This document shows, piece by piece, positions 51,777 through 61,700 of a stretch of DNA of 64,000 bases; within the stretch, counting starts at the first letter, position 1; each line of letters opens with the position of its first letter. The position numbers and the translations under genes were made by a program. The DNA is from Acetobacterium tundrae (GTDB lineage: Bacteria; Bacillota; Clostridia; Eubacteriales; Eubacteriaceae): the NCBI RefSeq assembly GCF_008086615.1, contig NZ_RXYB01000005.1, positions 124,001 through 188,000 on the forward strand, given 5' to 3'. The notes below the pieces were generated by a model. It made no database searches, was not told the DNA's origin, and saw only the letters and a program-made list of their open reading frames with translations.

Positions 51777-51806
51777 CTTATTAAATAGAAGCAAAAAAAA
51801 AAGATG

Positions 51807-51838
51807 CCAAAAAAAAGACCATTCAATTAAGAATGGTC
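51807..51838 (-). terminator. Minus-strand terminator downstream of the chemoreceptor gene
   Basis: On the minus strand GACCATTC-TTAATT-GAATGGTC is followed by an eight-base T run. It isolates the lysis cassette from the upstream receptor gene. Confidence 0.85.
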
Positions 51839-51913
51839 CAAGCAATCATGATGCAAAAAGGGGCATACCCCGACGGTTTTTTGCATACCCCGACGGGGTT
51901 TGAACAAAAAACA

Positions 51914-51994
51914 ATGTAGGGGCGATTCTCAATCGCCCGAAAAGGTTAATTATCGAACAAACGTTGGCGGGCGATCATGGATCGCCCCTACGGG
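51914..51994. repeat. REP-type hairpin pair
   Basis: GTAGGGGCGATTCTCAATCGCCC and an inverted GGGCGATCATGGATCGCCCCTAC flank about 35 bp. Just before it, GCATACCCCGACGG occurs twice (about 51866-51900). Confidence 0.82.
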
Positions 51995-52040
51995 GAAAAA
52001 TCCAGCGCGAAACATCACGGGGGGTTAAACAAAAACCGTT

Positions 52041-53099
52041 TTAGTAAACGCTGCTCTTAAGCGTGTTGATCTCGGTCTTTAATTTATCGGCAATGCTGTT
52101 TAGCAACTGCAATTTTTCATTGACTTCTTCCATCGACTTCTGATGCTCGCCGATGATTTTGTAGGATTTCGCTGCCTGCGATTCGACATGGTTCATGCTG
52201 GCCGTAATGCTGTCCAGAATGTTTTCGATTTTTCGCGCGGAATCCTGGCTCTGTACGGCCAGCTTGCGGACTTCATCGGCAACCACGTTGAAACCGCGGC
52301 CGAATTCACCGGCTCGGGTCGCTTCAATCGCCGCATTAAGGCCCAGTAGATTCGTCTGGGTGGCAATGTCCCGGATGAATTTAAGGATGGAATCCGTTTC
52401 CTTGACCTTGTTTTTAGAAATAGTGGAAGATTCCAGCAGTTCATCCGATACTTTGATCAGAGAGCCGATTTGGTCAGAAAAGCCATTGATGAACTCGCTG
52501 ATGGAACGGATATTCTCAAACACGTTTTGGGAGATCATCTCAAAATTTTCAGTTTCTTCTGCCAGCACTCGGTTGTGATGTCCCATCTCAGAGATGGAAT
52601 TGGCAAAAACGTAAAGCATCTCCGCAGCGGCATCGATTTTTTCTCTCGGTACAATGGATACTTTTCTGACGGCATTGATGTAGTCGTCTTCATCTATCCC
52701 TAACTCACGGGCAACTTTTCTGAAATGTTCTTCGTCCGGTGGCGCTTCAAGACACTGACCACCTAACATAGCACCGATTTCAACGCCGTCGATGACAATC
52801 GGAGCGGCAAAATCAACCAACCCGGCATGACATGAATAAACAGCCGGTCGTCCGGTGTTGGCGGCTTTTTTTCCACCCTCGATATCGCATTTGACACAGC
52901 GTTTGTTTCCTTCCGTAGAAGAACCCCGGGTGTATTTCATACAAAAATCTGTAAAATGGCTTGGCTGTGTGATTTCGCCTTTCACGTTATCAACGGAGAT
53001 CGTGGCCATACCAGTTGCTGCCGAAAAAGCGTCCTGAAATTTCTGTAATACATTGACATCAAGAAGTTCATCTACCGAATACTCTACTTTTTTTCCCAT
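52041..53099 (-). CDS. Soluble chemoreceptor with PocR sensory domain
   Basis: The 352-residue protein has no membrane segment. The N-terminal half (about 8-175) is a PocR-type domain with conserved [29 protein letters not shown] and GGQCLEAPP. The C-terminal part is a methyl-accepting signalling hairpin with the tip [20 protein letters not shown]. PocR domains sense small hydrocarbons such as 1,2-propanediol, which Acetobacterium can grow on. ATG 53099 is preferred because the upstream ATG at 53111 overlaps its ribosome site (GGAGG). Confidence 0.86.
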   Translation of the reverse strand: MGKKVEYSVDELLDVNVLQKFQDAFSAATGMATISVDNVKGEITQPSHFTDFCMKYTRGSSTEGNKRCVKCDIEGGKKAANTGRPAVYSCHAGLVDFAAPIVIDGVEIGAMLGGQCLEAPPDEEHFRKVARELGIDEDDYINAVRKVSIVPREKIDAAAEMLYVFANSISEMGHHNRVLAEETENFEMISQNVFENIRSISEFINGFSDQIGSLIKVSDELLESSTISKNKVKETDSILKFIRDIATQTNLLGLNAAIEATRAGEFGRGFNVVADEVRKLAVQSQDSARKIENILDSITASMNHVESQAAKSYKIIGEHQKSMEEVNEKLQLLNSIADKLKTEINTLKSSVY

Positions 53100-53386
53100 G
53101 TTATCCTCCATTAATTAACGATCTGGAACGACAAGAATTAAAATTAAAACACATGATGCAGAATTATAATGTTGTAATGATTAAAAATTGCAGTCGTTTC
53201 GCATTTAAATAGTTATTAAAATGTTTCTTTACTGATTGTATCACGCCTATATATGATTGTCACCAAGAAACCTTTGTGCCAAAAGTATAAAAATTAGCAG
53301 GGTGAAATTAATACAAAAATGATGTATAATGGATATCGACGAATTATTAAAAAACATTATACTTATTAATAAAATTATTAATAATT

Positions 53387-53545
53387 CCGTAGGGGCAAGT
53401 ATCAACATATAATATAACGGAAACCCTGTAGGGGCGATTATCAACATATAATACAACGGAAACCCCGTAGGGGCGATTCTCAATCGCCCGAAACGTTGAT
53501 TGTTACAATATACGTCCACGGGCGATCATGGATCGCCCCTACGGG
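53387..53545. repeat. 39-bp direct repeats merging into a REP pair
   Basis: CCGTAGGGGC-type starts occur at 53387, 53426 and 53465, followed in the first two by TATCAACATATAAT and ending CGGAAACC. The third continues as a full REP (GTAGGGGCGATTCTCAATCGCCC), closed by an inverted REP at about 53520-53541. The rest of the 53100-53651 gap is AT-rich without a gene. Confidence 0.8.
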
Positions 53546-53651
53546 TATGTGTAAAAGAATATATGGATTAACCCCGAATTAAAATTAATTATTTGCATTG
53601 CAATAAAACGTGACGGTGAAACGTTACTATAATATGGAGGAGTAATACTTA

Positions 53652-54245
53652 ATGATATTATTTTTGAGTATGGTAGTGCCCCAGGGCTTAGAAACTGAGC
53701 AGCAGAAAAAATTAAATATTGACGAAGAGCTGTTCATTAGAATAGCAGAAGATGACATAGCTGCATTCGAGGAGCTTTACCGTCTCACCGAGCGAACCCT
53801 CTATGCGTTTGTGCTGTCGATTATAAAAAATCATGACGATGCCCTTGATGTGGTCCAGGATACTTATCTGAAAATTCGCGCCGCGGCCCATCTGTACAAA
53901 CCGATGGGGAAGCCGATGGCCTGGGTTTTCACGATCGCCCGGAATCTGTCAATCAGTAAAATAAGATTTAAGAAAAAAAACGATAGCGTTCCGGTGGAAG
54001 ATCTGGAAAACGATCTTTCATTTTCATATGTCACAGACAGCGGCGACAAACTGGTGCTGCAGGCAGCTTTTAAAATACTGAACGACCAGGAAAGAGAAAT
54101 TATCCTGCTTCATGCCATTTCGGGTTTTTCCCATCGTGAAATAGCGGAAAGCCTGGACGTGCCAATTTCCACCGTCTTGTCAAAATATCATCGGGGATTG
54201 AAAAAACTGAAAAAATATCTTACCGAAAAGGAGGTGTTAGTGTGA
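53652..54245 (+). CDS. ECF-type RNA polymerase sigma factor
   Basis: The 197-residue protein has region 2 (about 28-95; AAFEELYRLTERTLYAFVLSII, DALDVVQDTYLKI) and region 4 (about 135-185; GFSHREIAESLDVPISTVLSKYHRGLKKL). It is paired by a 4-bp overlap (GTGA at 54242) with an RsgI-like anti-sigma gene. GGAGG at 53636-53640 supports ATG 53652. It probably responds to an envelope signal. Confidence 0.9.
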   Translation: MILFLSMVVPQGLETEQQKKLNIDEELFIRIAEDDIAAFEELYRLTERTLYAFVLSIIKNHDDALDVVQDTYLKIRAAAHLYKPMGKPMAWVFTIARNLSISKIRFKKKNDSVPVEDLENDLSFSYVTDSGDKLVLQAAFKILNDQEREIILLHAISGFSHREIAESLDVPISTVLSKYHRGLKKLKKYLTEKEVLV

Positions 54246-55474
54246 AACCAATTAATATCGAAAAATCCCTCAACCGAGCAATCAGCCAGGCGCCAATCCT
54301 GGATTTTGAAAAACTGGCAGCCATGCCCGTGGTTAAAATGACCGAGCACGACTACATCACCAAACAGGCGGTGAAGAAAAAGCCGAAGTACTGCCGACAA
54401 TTTTCCACCGTCTTTGCCTGTTGCATTCTGGCGGTGGTCTGTTATTCCGGCTGGTATGTGCAGTTTAAAATGCCCGACAGCATCGTGGCCCTGGATGTTA
54501 ATCCGAGCATCGAAATCGTGACCAACAAACACAATCAGGTGCTGTCGGTCAAGGCCCTGAACGAGGATGCCCAACGAGTCATCAATGGTCAGAATTTTGA
54601 TCAGGCCGATTTGGAAGACTCCGTTGATACCCTGGTCTCTGCCATGATCAGTCATGGGTATCTCAATACCGATCGGAATGTCGTTCTGGTGTCGGTCAAG
54701 AATAACGACACCGATAAGGCCGACGATCTGGCGGTATCCGTGGATCAGGTGATTATGGACAGTGCCTCTTCACAGAATATTGAGCCCACTGTTTTAAGAC
54801 AGACATTGACCGAAGCGGACGAGCAAACATCAGCCCTGGCAGATCAGTACAACGTTTCAACCGGAAAAATCAAGATGATTCAGGAGATCGCATCGTCAGA
54901 TGACAGTTTATCCGTCGATAAGCTGGCGGCCATGTCGGTCACTGAGCTGTTACAGGTGTCCAAAGATAAAGCCGTTGACCTGAACAAGATCATTAAGTTT
55001 GACAATGGTGCTTCGAGTGAAGACACGCGAGTCGCCGGGCAGACAAGCACCGGCAATGCGACAACCACATCCGCTCAGACCGTGACGGGAACGACTGATG
55101 CAGCAATGGTCAAGGCAACGGGAACAGAGACCACCGGCAGTACCGTCGTCAATCCAACCGAGACGGTAACCACCGGCACGACGGCGGCGACACCACCGGT
55201 TACGCCGGCGGCCAAAGAAGAACCAACCGTCGCTCCGCCGACAACCGAGAATACCGGCAGTGCGACGACCAATGAATCCGATGTCAGCGACACCGGCAAG
55301 ACCACTCCGGCCCCAACCGACACCGGCGCGACCGGGAATGCCACAGCCAATGAAGCGGATACCAGCGATACCGGCAAATCAGCAACGAACCAATCGGATC
55401 CGGGAACTACCGTTGTCAGTCAACCGAATACCGGAACAGCGGTAGTTAATCCAACGGCTGTTGTTAATCCATAA
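54242..55474 (+). CDS. RsgI-like membrane anti-sigma factor with Thr-rich tail
   Basis: The 410-residue protein has a short cytoplasmic N-terminus (1-52), one membrane helix (about 54-75), an RsgI-type extracytoplasmic domain with DVNPSIEI (about 86-93), a helical part, and a low-complexity Thr/Ala/Gly/Pro tail (about 265-410) with TGSTVVNPT-, SDTGK- and TGNA-type repeats, likely wall-spanning or glycosylated. The start is GTG. It would hold the upstream ECF sigma factor and release it on an outside signal. No sugar-binding domain is seen, unlike cellulosomal RsgIs. Confidence 0.85.
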   Translation: MKPINIEKSLNRAISQAPILDFEKLAAMPVVKMTEHDYITKQAVKKKPKYCRQFSTVFACCILAVVCYSGWYVQFKMPDSIVALDVNPSIEIVTNKHNQVLSVKALNEDAQRVINGQNFDQADLEDSVDTLVSAMISHGYLNTDRNVVLVSVKNNDTDKADDLAVSVDQVIMDSASSQNIEPTVLRQTLTEADEQTSALADQYNVSTGKIKMIQEIASSDDSLSVDKLAAMSVTELLQVSKDKAVDLNKIIKFDNGASSEDTRVAGQTSTGNATTTSAQTVTGTTDAAMVKATGTETTGSTVVNPTETVTTGTTAATPPVTPAAKEEPTVAPPTTENTGSATTNESDVSDTGKTTPAPTDTGATGNATANEADTSDTGKSATNQSDPGTTVVSQPNTGTAVVNPTAVVNP

Positions 55475-55987
55475 ACCCGCTTAACCGATTTTGTTAAGAA
55501 CAGAATGTAACAATTGTTGTTAAAAAAATTCAAAATTTCAAAAAAATATTAAAAATGTAAAAAAAAATTAAATGTTGTGCGATAAAATGCATTTCCCCGA
55601 CGTTAACTCAACATAGGGTATCATCATAACCTAAAGTTCTAATTTATACAGGTCAGAAAATTGGGGAAATGCAGTGGCGTGAGGCCGTTGTATTGGACGT
55701 CAGCACATTGAAAGGTGGGATGCCGGAAGAATCATTAGATATGTCAGATTTAAAAAAAGGGTAGTCGGTCTTTACTAAAAATACAGTGGTTTGTGGAGAA
55801 AGTAAAGAAAGTCGATCGGGAAACTGTTTTAACAGCGAAACGACCTTAGAAGTCATCAAATATGAGACAATGAGACATATTTAAGCAGTAATCGAATAAT
55901 GGTTCTTTATTTGTAGGCGATACAATGAATTAAATTGTCGGAAATTGTGAAATTCGGATTTGAGATTAAAAAAAATAGAATAATTAA
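55475..55987. other. Gene-free AT-rich stretch
   Basis: No ORF with a ribosome site was found. A 31-codon frame at 55671 (beginning MQWREAVVLDV) has no homologue I recognise and may be decayed coding DNA. Confidence 0.4.
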
Positions 55988-56016
55988 TTGCAAAATCAAG
56001 CAATGTGGTGTAAAAT
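55988..56016 (+). promoter_or_regulatory. Promoter of the ChW surface-protein gene
   Basis: TTGCAA (55988-55993) and TAAAAT (56011-56016) are separated by 17 bp. The leader would be about 235 nt, unusually long, as often found for abundant surface-layer mRNAs. Confidence 0.5.
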
Positions 56017-56173
56017 TCATTGTGAGAAAGCTCTTACTCATTTAGCGTTCCATTATATGTGTAGACCTGACACCTTTTCTAAGTTGGTGTAGTAAAATTG
56101 GTTTACCCTTTGCGAACAATACAAATTAGGAAAGGAGGAATATAAAGTGGTCTGCTAAGAGGAGCATGATTAA

Positions 56174-56221
56174 GTCTGGAATTTAAACGTGAGTCGATCA
56201 TAAAGATCGTTTTTATTCCGG
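56174..56221 (+). other. Leader hairpin ahead of the surface-protein gene
   Basis: CTGGAAT/ATTCCGG, AAACG/CGTTT and GATC/GATC nest into one long hairpin, ending 38 bp before the start codon. A tiny frame (GTG GTC TGC TAA) with a good AGGAGG is at about 56148. A role in mRNA stability is plausible. Confidence 0.4.
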
Positions 56222-56259
56222 GTATACAACAAAATAAAATATACGGAGGATTTAAAAGT

Positions 56260-59200
56260 ATGAAGAAAATTTCAGTAAGCATTCTTTCAGTATTCATGAT
56301 GCTTTCCATGGTTTTTTCTACAAGCGTATTCGCTGCCAATGATGCAACAGTAAAAACATCGGCATGGGATTCATTTGTAGGATTATTCACAAAAGCAGCA
56401 ACTACTGATACAATGAGTGTTCAGTATCGTGGACATATCCAGGATATCGGCAATGCCCCTACAGATGGTAGTTGGGTTCAAAGTGACCAACAATTAGGAA
56501 CAACTGGTGAATCCAAAAGAATTGAAGGATTCAACATTGAACTAACAGGAGCAATTCCTGCCGGTGCCCATGTTGTTTATAATGTCCACGTTGAAAATGT
56601 TGGTTGGTTATATCCTACTGATGATTCAACTAATTGGATCAAAGATGGCGCATTTGCCGGTAGTGTTGGCAAATCACAACGTGTTGAAGCAATCGAAATT
56701 AAACTGGTTGATGCTACTGGTGCTCAATTACCAGGCTACTCAGTTCAATATACGGTTCACGGCGAAAACTACGGCTGGACACAAGGCTGGATTTCTGATG
56801 GCGCAATCGCCGGAACAACCGGAGATAGTCTACGTTTAGAAGCAATCCGAATCAAAGTTACTCAAGTAGCTGCTAATTTAACAGCTTATAACACAGCAAT
56901 TGCTGCTGTTAATCAGGCTGATTACACAACCGCTTCTTGGACGACTTATCAGGCAGTTGTAGCAGCTAATCCTGCAGCAACAACTGATACACAGACAAAA
57001 GTTGATACAGCAACAGCTAATATTGTCGCTGCTCAAGCTAACTTGGTAGTAGTGCCTAAGGTTACAAGTGTAACAGCTATTAACGCTAGACAGCTTCAAG
57101 TAACATTCAGCACTGCTTTAGATGCAACTGATGCTATTGTACCTGGTCAAGTTACAGTTGCTGAAGTAACATTTAATGCTCCAACTTCAGCAGATTTATC
57201 AACAGATGCAAAAACACTTACATTAACAACTTCGGGAGCTGCAATTAATGTAGTTAATGCTAGTGTTACTGTAGCACCTATAAAGACACAAGCTAATGCT
57301 TCTTTATCAACACAGAAGTATGTAGGTCTGTTGACTTATGCAGATACTGTAGCACCAACAATCACAAAAGTTGTATCACAAACAAAAGGTACAACAGCAA
57401 CAACACTTACAGTAACAGCTTCTGAACCAATTCAAACAGGTTCAGCTAAAATTGATGGAACATATTACATTGCTAATTTTGGTGGTACTAATACTGCAAC
57501 AATTACAGGATTGTCTTTAGCAACTGGTGTAAACCATACATATGAAGCAATTAATCTAACAGATTATGCTAATAACAAAACAGTTTCACAGTCAGTTACT
57601 TTTATGGTAACAACGGATGCAACTGCACCAATAGCAACGATATCTGCAAAAGATGATCATACTATTCTTGTAACATTTAATAAAGCAATGACTGCTTCAA
57701 CAGTAACTGGTGCATTAATTAGTGGTACTGTTAAAGATGAAACATTGGCAACTATTGCAACAGACACAGCTGTGGTAGTACCAAACACTGATAATAAACA
57801 ATTTACAATCAATGTAACAGCACCTTTATATGCTAACACAACTAGCAGAACGTTAACTGTTGTTTTCCCAACAGCCATTCAAGATTCTTTGGGTAACGCA
57901 ATGGCAGCTGTTAATCAACCTGTAACATTGACACAAAATACTGTAAAACCAGTAGCAACTGGTTACAACATAATCAAAGATACAACAGATGCTACAAAAG
58001 TAAAATCAATTGAAATTAATTACAATGAAGCATTAGCTACTAGTGCTAATGTGGCTAAACCAATAACAATTGTTAATTCTAATGGTGTTTTAGATAATAC
58101 TACATTCTCTACTTTAGCAGTAGGTTCTATAACAGCTAATGGAACAAAAGTTGTTTACACTTTCCCAACAGCACAAACAATTAATGGTACGTTTGCATTC
58201 TCATTTGCAAAACAGATTGTTTCCGACACAGCTCAGACACCAAATCAAAATGATGCATTTAATATGAGTCTTGATTTTGGTACGACTTCAACGACGACAT
58301 TTGATGTAACTAGCGTAGGTAATGCAGCAGGTAATAATACATTTACCGTAACATTCCCTGAAGCAGTTAAAGGTGGCGGAGTAGCAAATTCTGCTACAGA
58401 TCCTTCAAACTATACACTTTCTGGTATGCCTTTACCAACAGGTACATCGATTGTTCTAGATTTATCTCAGTTACATGCAACCATTACTTTACCTGCAACA
58501 GCAGCAGTTGTAGCTGATGATAATACTGCAGTCTTTACAGCATCTAATATTCAAAATACGGCTGGAACAAAGACTTCTACAACTTTCTCAGGTACAGTAA
58601 TAGTTCTAGATAATACTGCACCAGTACTTCAAACAGCAAGCTTTGTAGATGGAAGAAACATTAAAGTGAACTATAGTGAAGCTATGGCAGCTTCATTGTC
58701 AGACACTACTGTAACTGGTGAGTTTGCAATTTATCAAGATGGTAGTACAACACCATTAGCAATTGCCTTAGAGGCTACCAGAGCTACTGGTATTAATAGC
58801 CAAGTTATGTTAACAATACCAGATGACAGTACACCTGGTACACAAGAAGTTACTACCTTAACAGTAACAGGAACAGCTGATGCTACTGGAACTCTTACAG
58901 CAGGATTTACTGATGGAGTTACACCAGTAACACATGTTGTAGCAGTTACATCGGGTGATACTCCAACAGCTATTGCAACTAATATTGCCGCTGCATTCAC
59001 TGGTTTAACAGGCTATACTGTAGGACATAGTGGTGCAACAGTAACATTTACAGCAACTACAGCAGCTGCTAATAACACAAGTGCTGCAGCAAGTATTGGT
59101 TCGTTAGTTACTGTTACAAATGTAACAGGTGCATCTGCTATCACTACACCAGGTGCTGCACCAACAGCAGCTACAAGTCTTGACTTATCAAAAACATATA

Positions 59201-59295
59201 CAATCAAAGCTTTAGCTGGTACTAACATGAAAGATGCTTCTACATTACATAATGTTCAAGGATTAGCTACAACTCCTATTTCAATAACTAAGTAG
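56260..59295 (+). CDS. Large secreted surface protein with ChW, FIVAR and Ig-like repeats (S-layer candidate)
   Basis: The 1011-residue protein has a signal peptide (cleavage after VFA, near residue 26), three ChW-type repeats (about 45-205; ENVGW/GENYGW, KRIEGFNIEL, LRLEAIRIK), a FIVAR-like segment (about 207-262) and a long Thr/Ala/Val-rich stretch of Ig-like Big/SbsA-type repeats with VTFSTALDATD, VTFNKAMTAS and VNYSEAMAAS units. Base usage is more A/T-rich at third positions than in neighbours and favours few codons, as in highly expressed genes. No SLH domain or sortase motif was seen, so anchoring may be by ChW. GGAGG supports ATG 56260. Confidence 0.85.
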   Translation: MKKISVSILSVFMMLSMVFSTSVFAANDATVKTSAWDSFVGLFTKAATTDTMSVQYRGHIQDIGNAPTDGSWVQSDQQLGTTGESKRIEGFNIELTGAIPAGAHVVYNVHVENVGWLYPTDDSTNWIKDGAFAGSVGKSQRVEAIEIKLVDATGAQLPGYSVQYTVHGENYGWTQGWISDGAIAGTTGDSLRLEAIRIKVTQVAANLTAYNTAIAAVNQADYTTASWTTYQAVVAANPAATTDTQTKVDTATANIVAAQANLVVVPKVTSVTAINARQLQVTFSTALDATDAIVPGQVTVAEVTFNAPTSADLSTDAKTLTLTTSGAAINVVNASVTVAPIKTQANASLSTQKYVGLLTYADTVAPTITKVVSQTKGTTATTLTVTASEPIQTGSAKIDGTYYIANFGGTNTATITGLSLATGVNHTYEAINLTDYANNKTVSQSVTFMVTTDATAPIATISAKDDHTILVTFNKAMTASTVTGALISGTVKDETLATIATDTAVVVPNTDNKQFTINVTAPLYANTTSRTLTVVFPTAIQDSLGNAMAAVNQPVTLTQNTVKPVATGYNIIKDTTDATKVKSIEINYNEALATSANVAKPITIVNSNGVLDNTTFSTLAVGSITANGTKVVYTFPTAQTINGTFAFSFAKQIVSDTAQTPNQNDAFNMSLDFGTTSTTTFDVTSVGNAAGNNTFTVTFPEAVKGGGVANSATDPSNYTLSGMPLPTGTSIVLDLSQLHATITLPATAAVVADDNTAVFTASNIQNTAGTKTSTTFSGTVIVLDNTAPVLQTASFVDGRNIKVNYSEAMAASLSDTTVTGEFAIYQDGSTTPLAIALEATRATGINSQVMLTIPDDSTPGTQEVTTLTVTGTADATGTLTAGFTDGVTPVTHVVAVTSGDTPTAIATNIAAAFTGLTGYTVGHSGATVTFTATTAAANNTSAAASIGSLVTVTNVTGASAITTPGAAPTAATSLDLSKTYTIKALAGTNMKDASTLHNVQGLATTPISITK

Positions 59296-59376
59296 AAAAT
59301 CTAAAGACATACGGTGCCTGTCACTTAACTTATTCAACCTAACTTATTGAGTTGAAGGGTAAAGAACAGAGAAGAG

Positions 59377-59419
59377 AGACGATTCGAGTTCTTAGGATCT
59401 CGGGTCGTCTTTTCTTTTT
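59377..59419 (+). terminator. Terminator-like hairpin after the surface-protein gene
   Basis: AGACGATTCGAG pairs with CTCGGGTCGTCT, with G-U pairs, and a T-rich tract follows. A very similar hairpin in the opposite orientation is at 60929-60973. Confidence 0.7.
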
Positions 59420-59583
59420 GGCTGATTGCAAACGATTACCAATTGTCGGAGGTTCAGCTTTCTGGTTGAAAAATTCTGTTTGTTTTCGCTGAAAAACTAT
59501 TGGCTGGGGGATCTGGATTCTGCCGATTGTCTGTTTCCAATCAGTTGCGCCAGTTTCTCTCCATCGAAACTCACTGAAGAAAA

Positions 59584-59612
59584 CAACACAAGGGGACGGT
59601 TCTTTTGTGTTG
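59584..59612. repeat. Second REP-type palindrome family, copy 1
   Basis: CAACACAA...TTGTGTTG encloses GGGGACGGTTCTT. Related palindromes lie at 60899 and 62719. It lies 45 bp before the second transposase gene. Confidence 0.75.
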
Positions 59613-59656
59613 CACTTAGTAACAAAAGATGTTAAAATAGTGCAGAGGTGCAAAAA

Positions 59657-60415
59657 ATGCCAAGAACAGCAAGACAAATAAGCAGTACCGGAATTTATCA
59701 TATCATATTAAGAGGAACCAATCGTCAGATCATTTTTGAGGATGAAGAAGATTACAGCAAACTGATGGAAACATTAAAGAAGCAAAAAGAAATCAGCGGT
59801 ATTGAAATATTTGCCTATTGTTTTATGAGTAATCATATCCATTTGTTGATTAAGGTAGGGTCCGAAGATTTGGGAACGATATTTAGAAGAGTCGGTGCGA
59901 GTTATGTATACTGGTACAATTGGAAATACAATCGACGGGGGCATTTGTTTCAGGATCGCTATAAAAGTGAAGCGGTTGAAGATGACCGTTATTTTCTTAC
60001 AGTGATCCGCTATATTCATCAAAATCCGCAAAGAGCAGGAATCGTTAAGCAGTTATCGGAATACCGCTGGAGCAGTTATAATGAATATCTGGGCAGTCAG
60101 GAAATCTGCAATATCGACTTTGCACTGAATTTGTTTTCGCTTGATCGTCAAAAAGCCATCCCATTATTTAAAACGTTTAATACCGAGAATATAGTGGCCA
60201 GCGTTCTGGAATATGATCAAAACATACGATGGACGGATTCGGAAGCAAATGCCTATATCCGGAAAATTGCAGGTGTTCAAAATCCGGTCGAACTTCAGAA
60301 CTTTAATAAAGAAAAACGGAATGATTTAATAAAAAGCTGCAAAAATCAGGGGATCTCAATCAGACAGATCGAGCGGTTGACAGGCATCAGTTTTGGTGTG
60401 ATCCGTAGCATTTAA
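59657..60415 (+). CDS. Y1 (IS200-like, RAYT-type) transposase with C-terminal extension
   Basis: The 252-residue protein has the N-terminal MPRTARQISSTGIYHIILRG, the HUH motif FMSNHIHLLIKVG (about 59-71) and the catalytic Tyr in VIRYIHQNPQRAG (about 115-127), followed by EYRWSSYNEYLG and a C-terminal HTH-like tail (ISIRQIERLTGISFGVIRSI). It is a different clade from the 158-residue RAYT at 41342. GAGGTG precedes ATG 59657. It is flanked by CACAAGGGGACGGTTCTTTT-type palindromes that are probably its cognate sites. Confidence 0.9.
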   Translation: MPRTARQISSTGIYHIILRGTNRQIIFEDEEDYSKLMETLKKQKEISGIEIFAYCFMSNHIHLLIKVGSEDLGTIFRRVGASYVYWYNWKYNRRGHLFQDRYKSEAVEDDRYFLTVIRYIHQNPQRAGIVKQLSEYRWSSYNEYLGSQEICNIDFALNLFSLDRQKAIPLFKTFNTENIVASVLEYDQNIRWTDSEANAYIRKIAGVQNPVELQNFNKEKRNDLIKSCKNQGISIRQIERLTGISFGVIRSI

Positions 60416-60474
60416 ACGGTAAACCATCCGTACCTGCAGCCCTTTCAAAAACAGGAAATACCACTCCACAAAAC

Positions 60475-60838
60475 TTAACACACCAGAAATTTATAGCAGC
60501 CACAATTGGATAACGCGACCATCCCATCCAGCTCCATAATCGAAAGTCGTTCAATCAGATATACCTGACTGATGCCGGTGAGTGCTTCAATCTGTTGAAT
60601 GTTCTTTTCCGAGCTGATCAAAATCGCCAGGATCTTTGCTTCATCTGTCGTCAGTTTTCTTACCGACCGGTTTTGTTCCCGCTTTGACCCGGAATTTGCG
60701 ACCGGTCTCGTTGTTTCAGTTGTTTCGCTCAAAAACTGCTCTGTCAAAAAATCCTGACAATCCAGCTGCTCCGGTTTCAGATATAGCGTCGCCCCATTTT
60801 TCAGTATCTGGCATCGTTTACAATCTTTGATGAGGGTA
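60475..60838 (-). pseudogene. dprA remnant (C-terminal part only)
   Basis: On the minus strand the frame reads ILKNGATLYLKPEQLDCQDFL, like the end of the DprA Rossmann domain, and then a winged-helix domain (LTTDEAKILAILISSEKNIQQIEALTG ... LIERLSIMELDGMVAL) as in the DprA C-terminus. The frame is closed upstream by a stop at about 60839, so over 200 N-terminal residues are missing. It lies between the transposase gene and its inverted flank, suggesting loss through rearrangement. The DprA assignment is by pattern and moderately certain. Confidence 0.6.
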
Positions 60839-60898
60839 AATTAGCCATTTTGCGCCCCTGTATTATGCTAACCTCTTTTGTATGCTAAATGAAGTATA

Positions 60899-60925
60899 AA
60901 AGAGCCGTCCCCTTGTGTCCCAAAA
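60899..60925. repeat. Second REP-type palindrome family, copy 2 (inverted)
   Basis: AAGAGCCGTCCCCTTGTGTC, the inverted counterpart of copy 1, on the other side of the transposase and dprA remnant. Confidence 0.65.
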
Positions 60926-60928
60926 AAG

Positions 60929-60973
60929 AAAAGACGATCTGACCCGAGTCTCGAAGAACTCAAATCGTCTTTA
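60929..60973 (-). terminator. Inverted copy of the terminator hairpin
   Basis: AAAGACGAT and ATCGTCTTT enclose GAGT/ACTC. Its reverse complement is nearly the same as 59377-59419 (GACGATT-GAGTTCTT-CTCGGGTC). It lies 36 bp downstream of the 61009 gene and could end that transcript. Confidence 0.6.
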
Positions 60974-61008
60974 TTCTTTGTTGCTCAAGCAACCAACGCA
61001 ATATCACC

Positions 61009-61656
61009 CTATTTTAAATTTCTATAATAACTTGCTCCTCTTACATAAGCTCCATCCTTGGTAATTCCGGTTCTTCCTTCTGTCAGTGATACCACTTTCT
61101 CGAATGCTGTTTCGATACGGTTTTCATTGTCAATTGAACAGTATCTAGCAGATTCAGTTTTTAGGTAATCCGATACTTTGCTCAATTCCTCAGTTGATAA
61201 ATCTTTATATTGCTTTTTAATGGCAGCCAGCATCAAATCTCGACAAGTATCCATCACTTCAATCAGCACAAATTCGTCTTCATTTCTAAATCCTGCTCCA
61301 TTTTCAATTGCACAATCAAGATTCACAATGACAGTAACACTTAATTTTAATTTATCCAACAAATTATCTGTACATTCTACACGCTCCAATAATTTATCGC
61401 TTAGAATCATTAAAAAGTAAACATCCGGAATTTTTTTATTCATTTCATAATTAACTTCAGTTTTATAGTCATCAATTGTCTCATTAACTGATAATGATCG
61501 TTTCACTAACTTGTAATATGATTCTCTGCAATAGCTAGAATCTCTTGACATTCTGTTGATCATTAATTCAACAAGTTCTTCTTTTGAATGACCCATTAAA
61601 AATTCTTTCCAGTTCTGCCAATCTGCTATTGTTTCAATATACTCTTTTACTTCCAT
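61009..61656 (-). CDS. Hypothetical protein, 215 residues
   Basis: It is predicted cytoplasmic, acidic and largely helical, without a signal peptide or membrane segment. I do not recognise a family. The C-terminal part has EGRTGITKDGAYVRG. It begins MEVKEYIETIADW, with GAGGTGA just before the ATG. It sits in a decayed, transposase-rich zone and may be an accessory gene. Confidence 0.6.
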   Translation of the reverse strand: MEVKEYIETIADWQNWKEFLMGHSKEELVELMINRMSRDSSYCRESYYKLVKRSLSVNETIDDYKTEVNYEMNKKIPDVYFLMILSDKLLERVECTDNLLDKLKLSVTVIVNLDCAIENGAGFRNEDEFVLIEVMDTCRDLMLAAIKKQYKDLSTEELSKVSDYLKTESARYCSIDNENRIETAFEKVVSLTEGRTGITKDGAYVRGASYYRNLK

Positions 61657-61700
61657 TATCTCACCTCATTTTATTTTTAGCGAACCCATTAAATTCTCAC

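Noticed and set aside
53598-53633. Promoter with TATAAT right before the ECF sigma gene
   Set aside because: Transcription from it would start at or within the ribosome site, and the best -35 is 24 bp away.
55671-55766. Short frame beginning MQWREAVVLDV as a transposase (IS110-like) remnant
   Set aside because: The resemblance is limited to a few residues and no further blocks were found.
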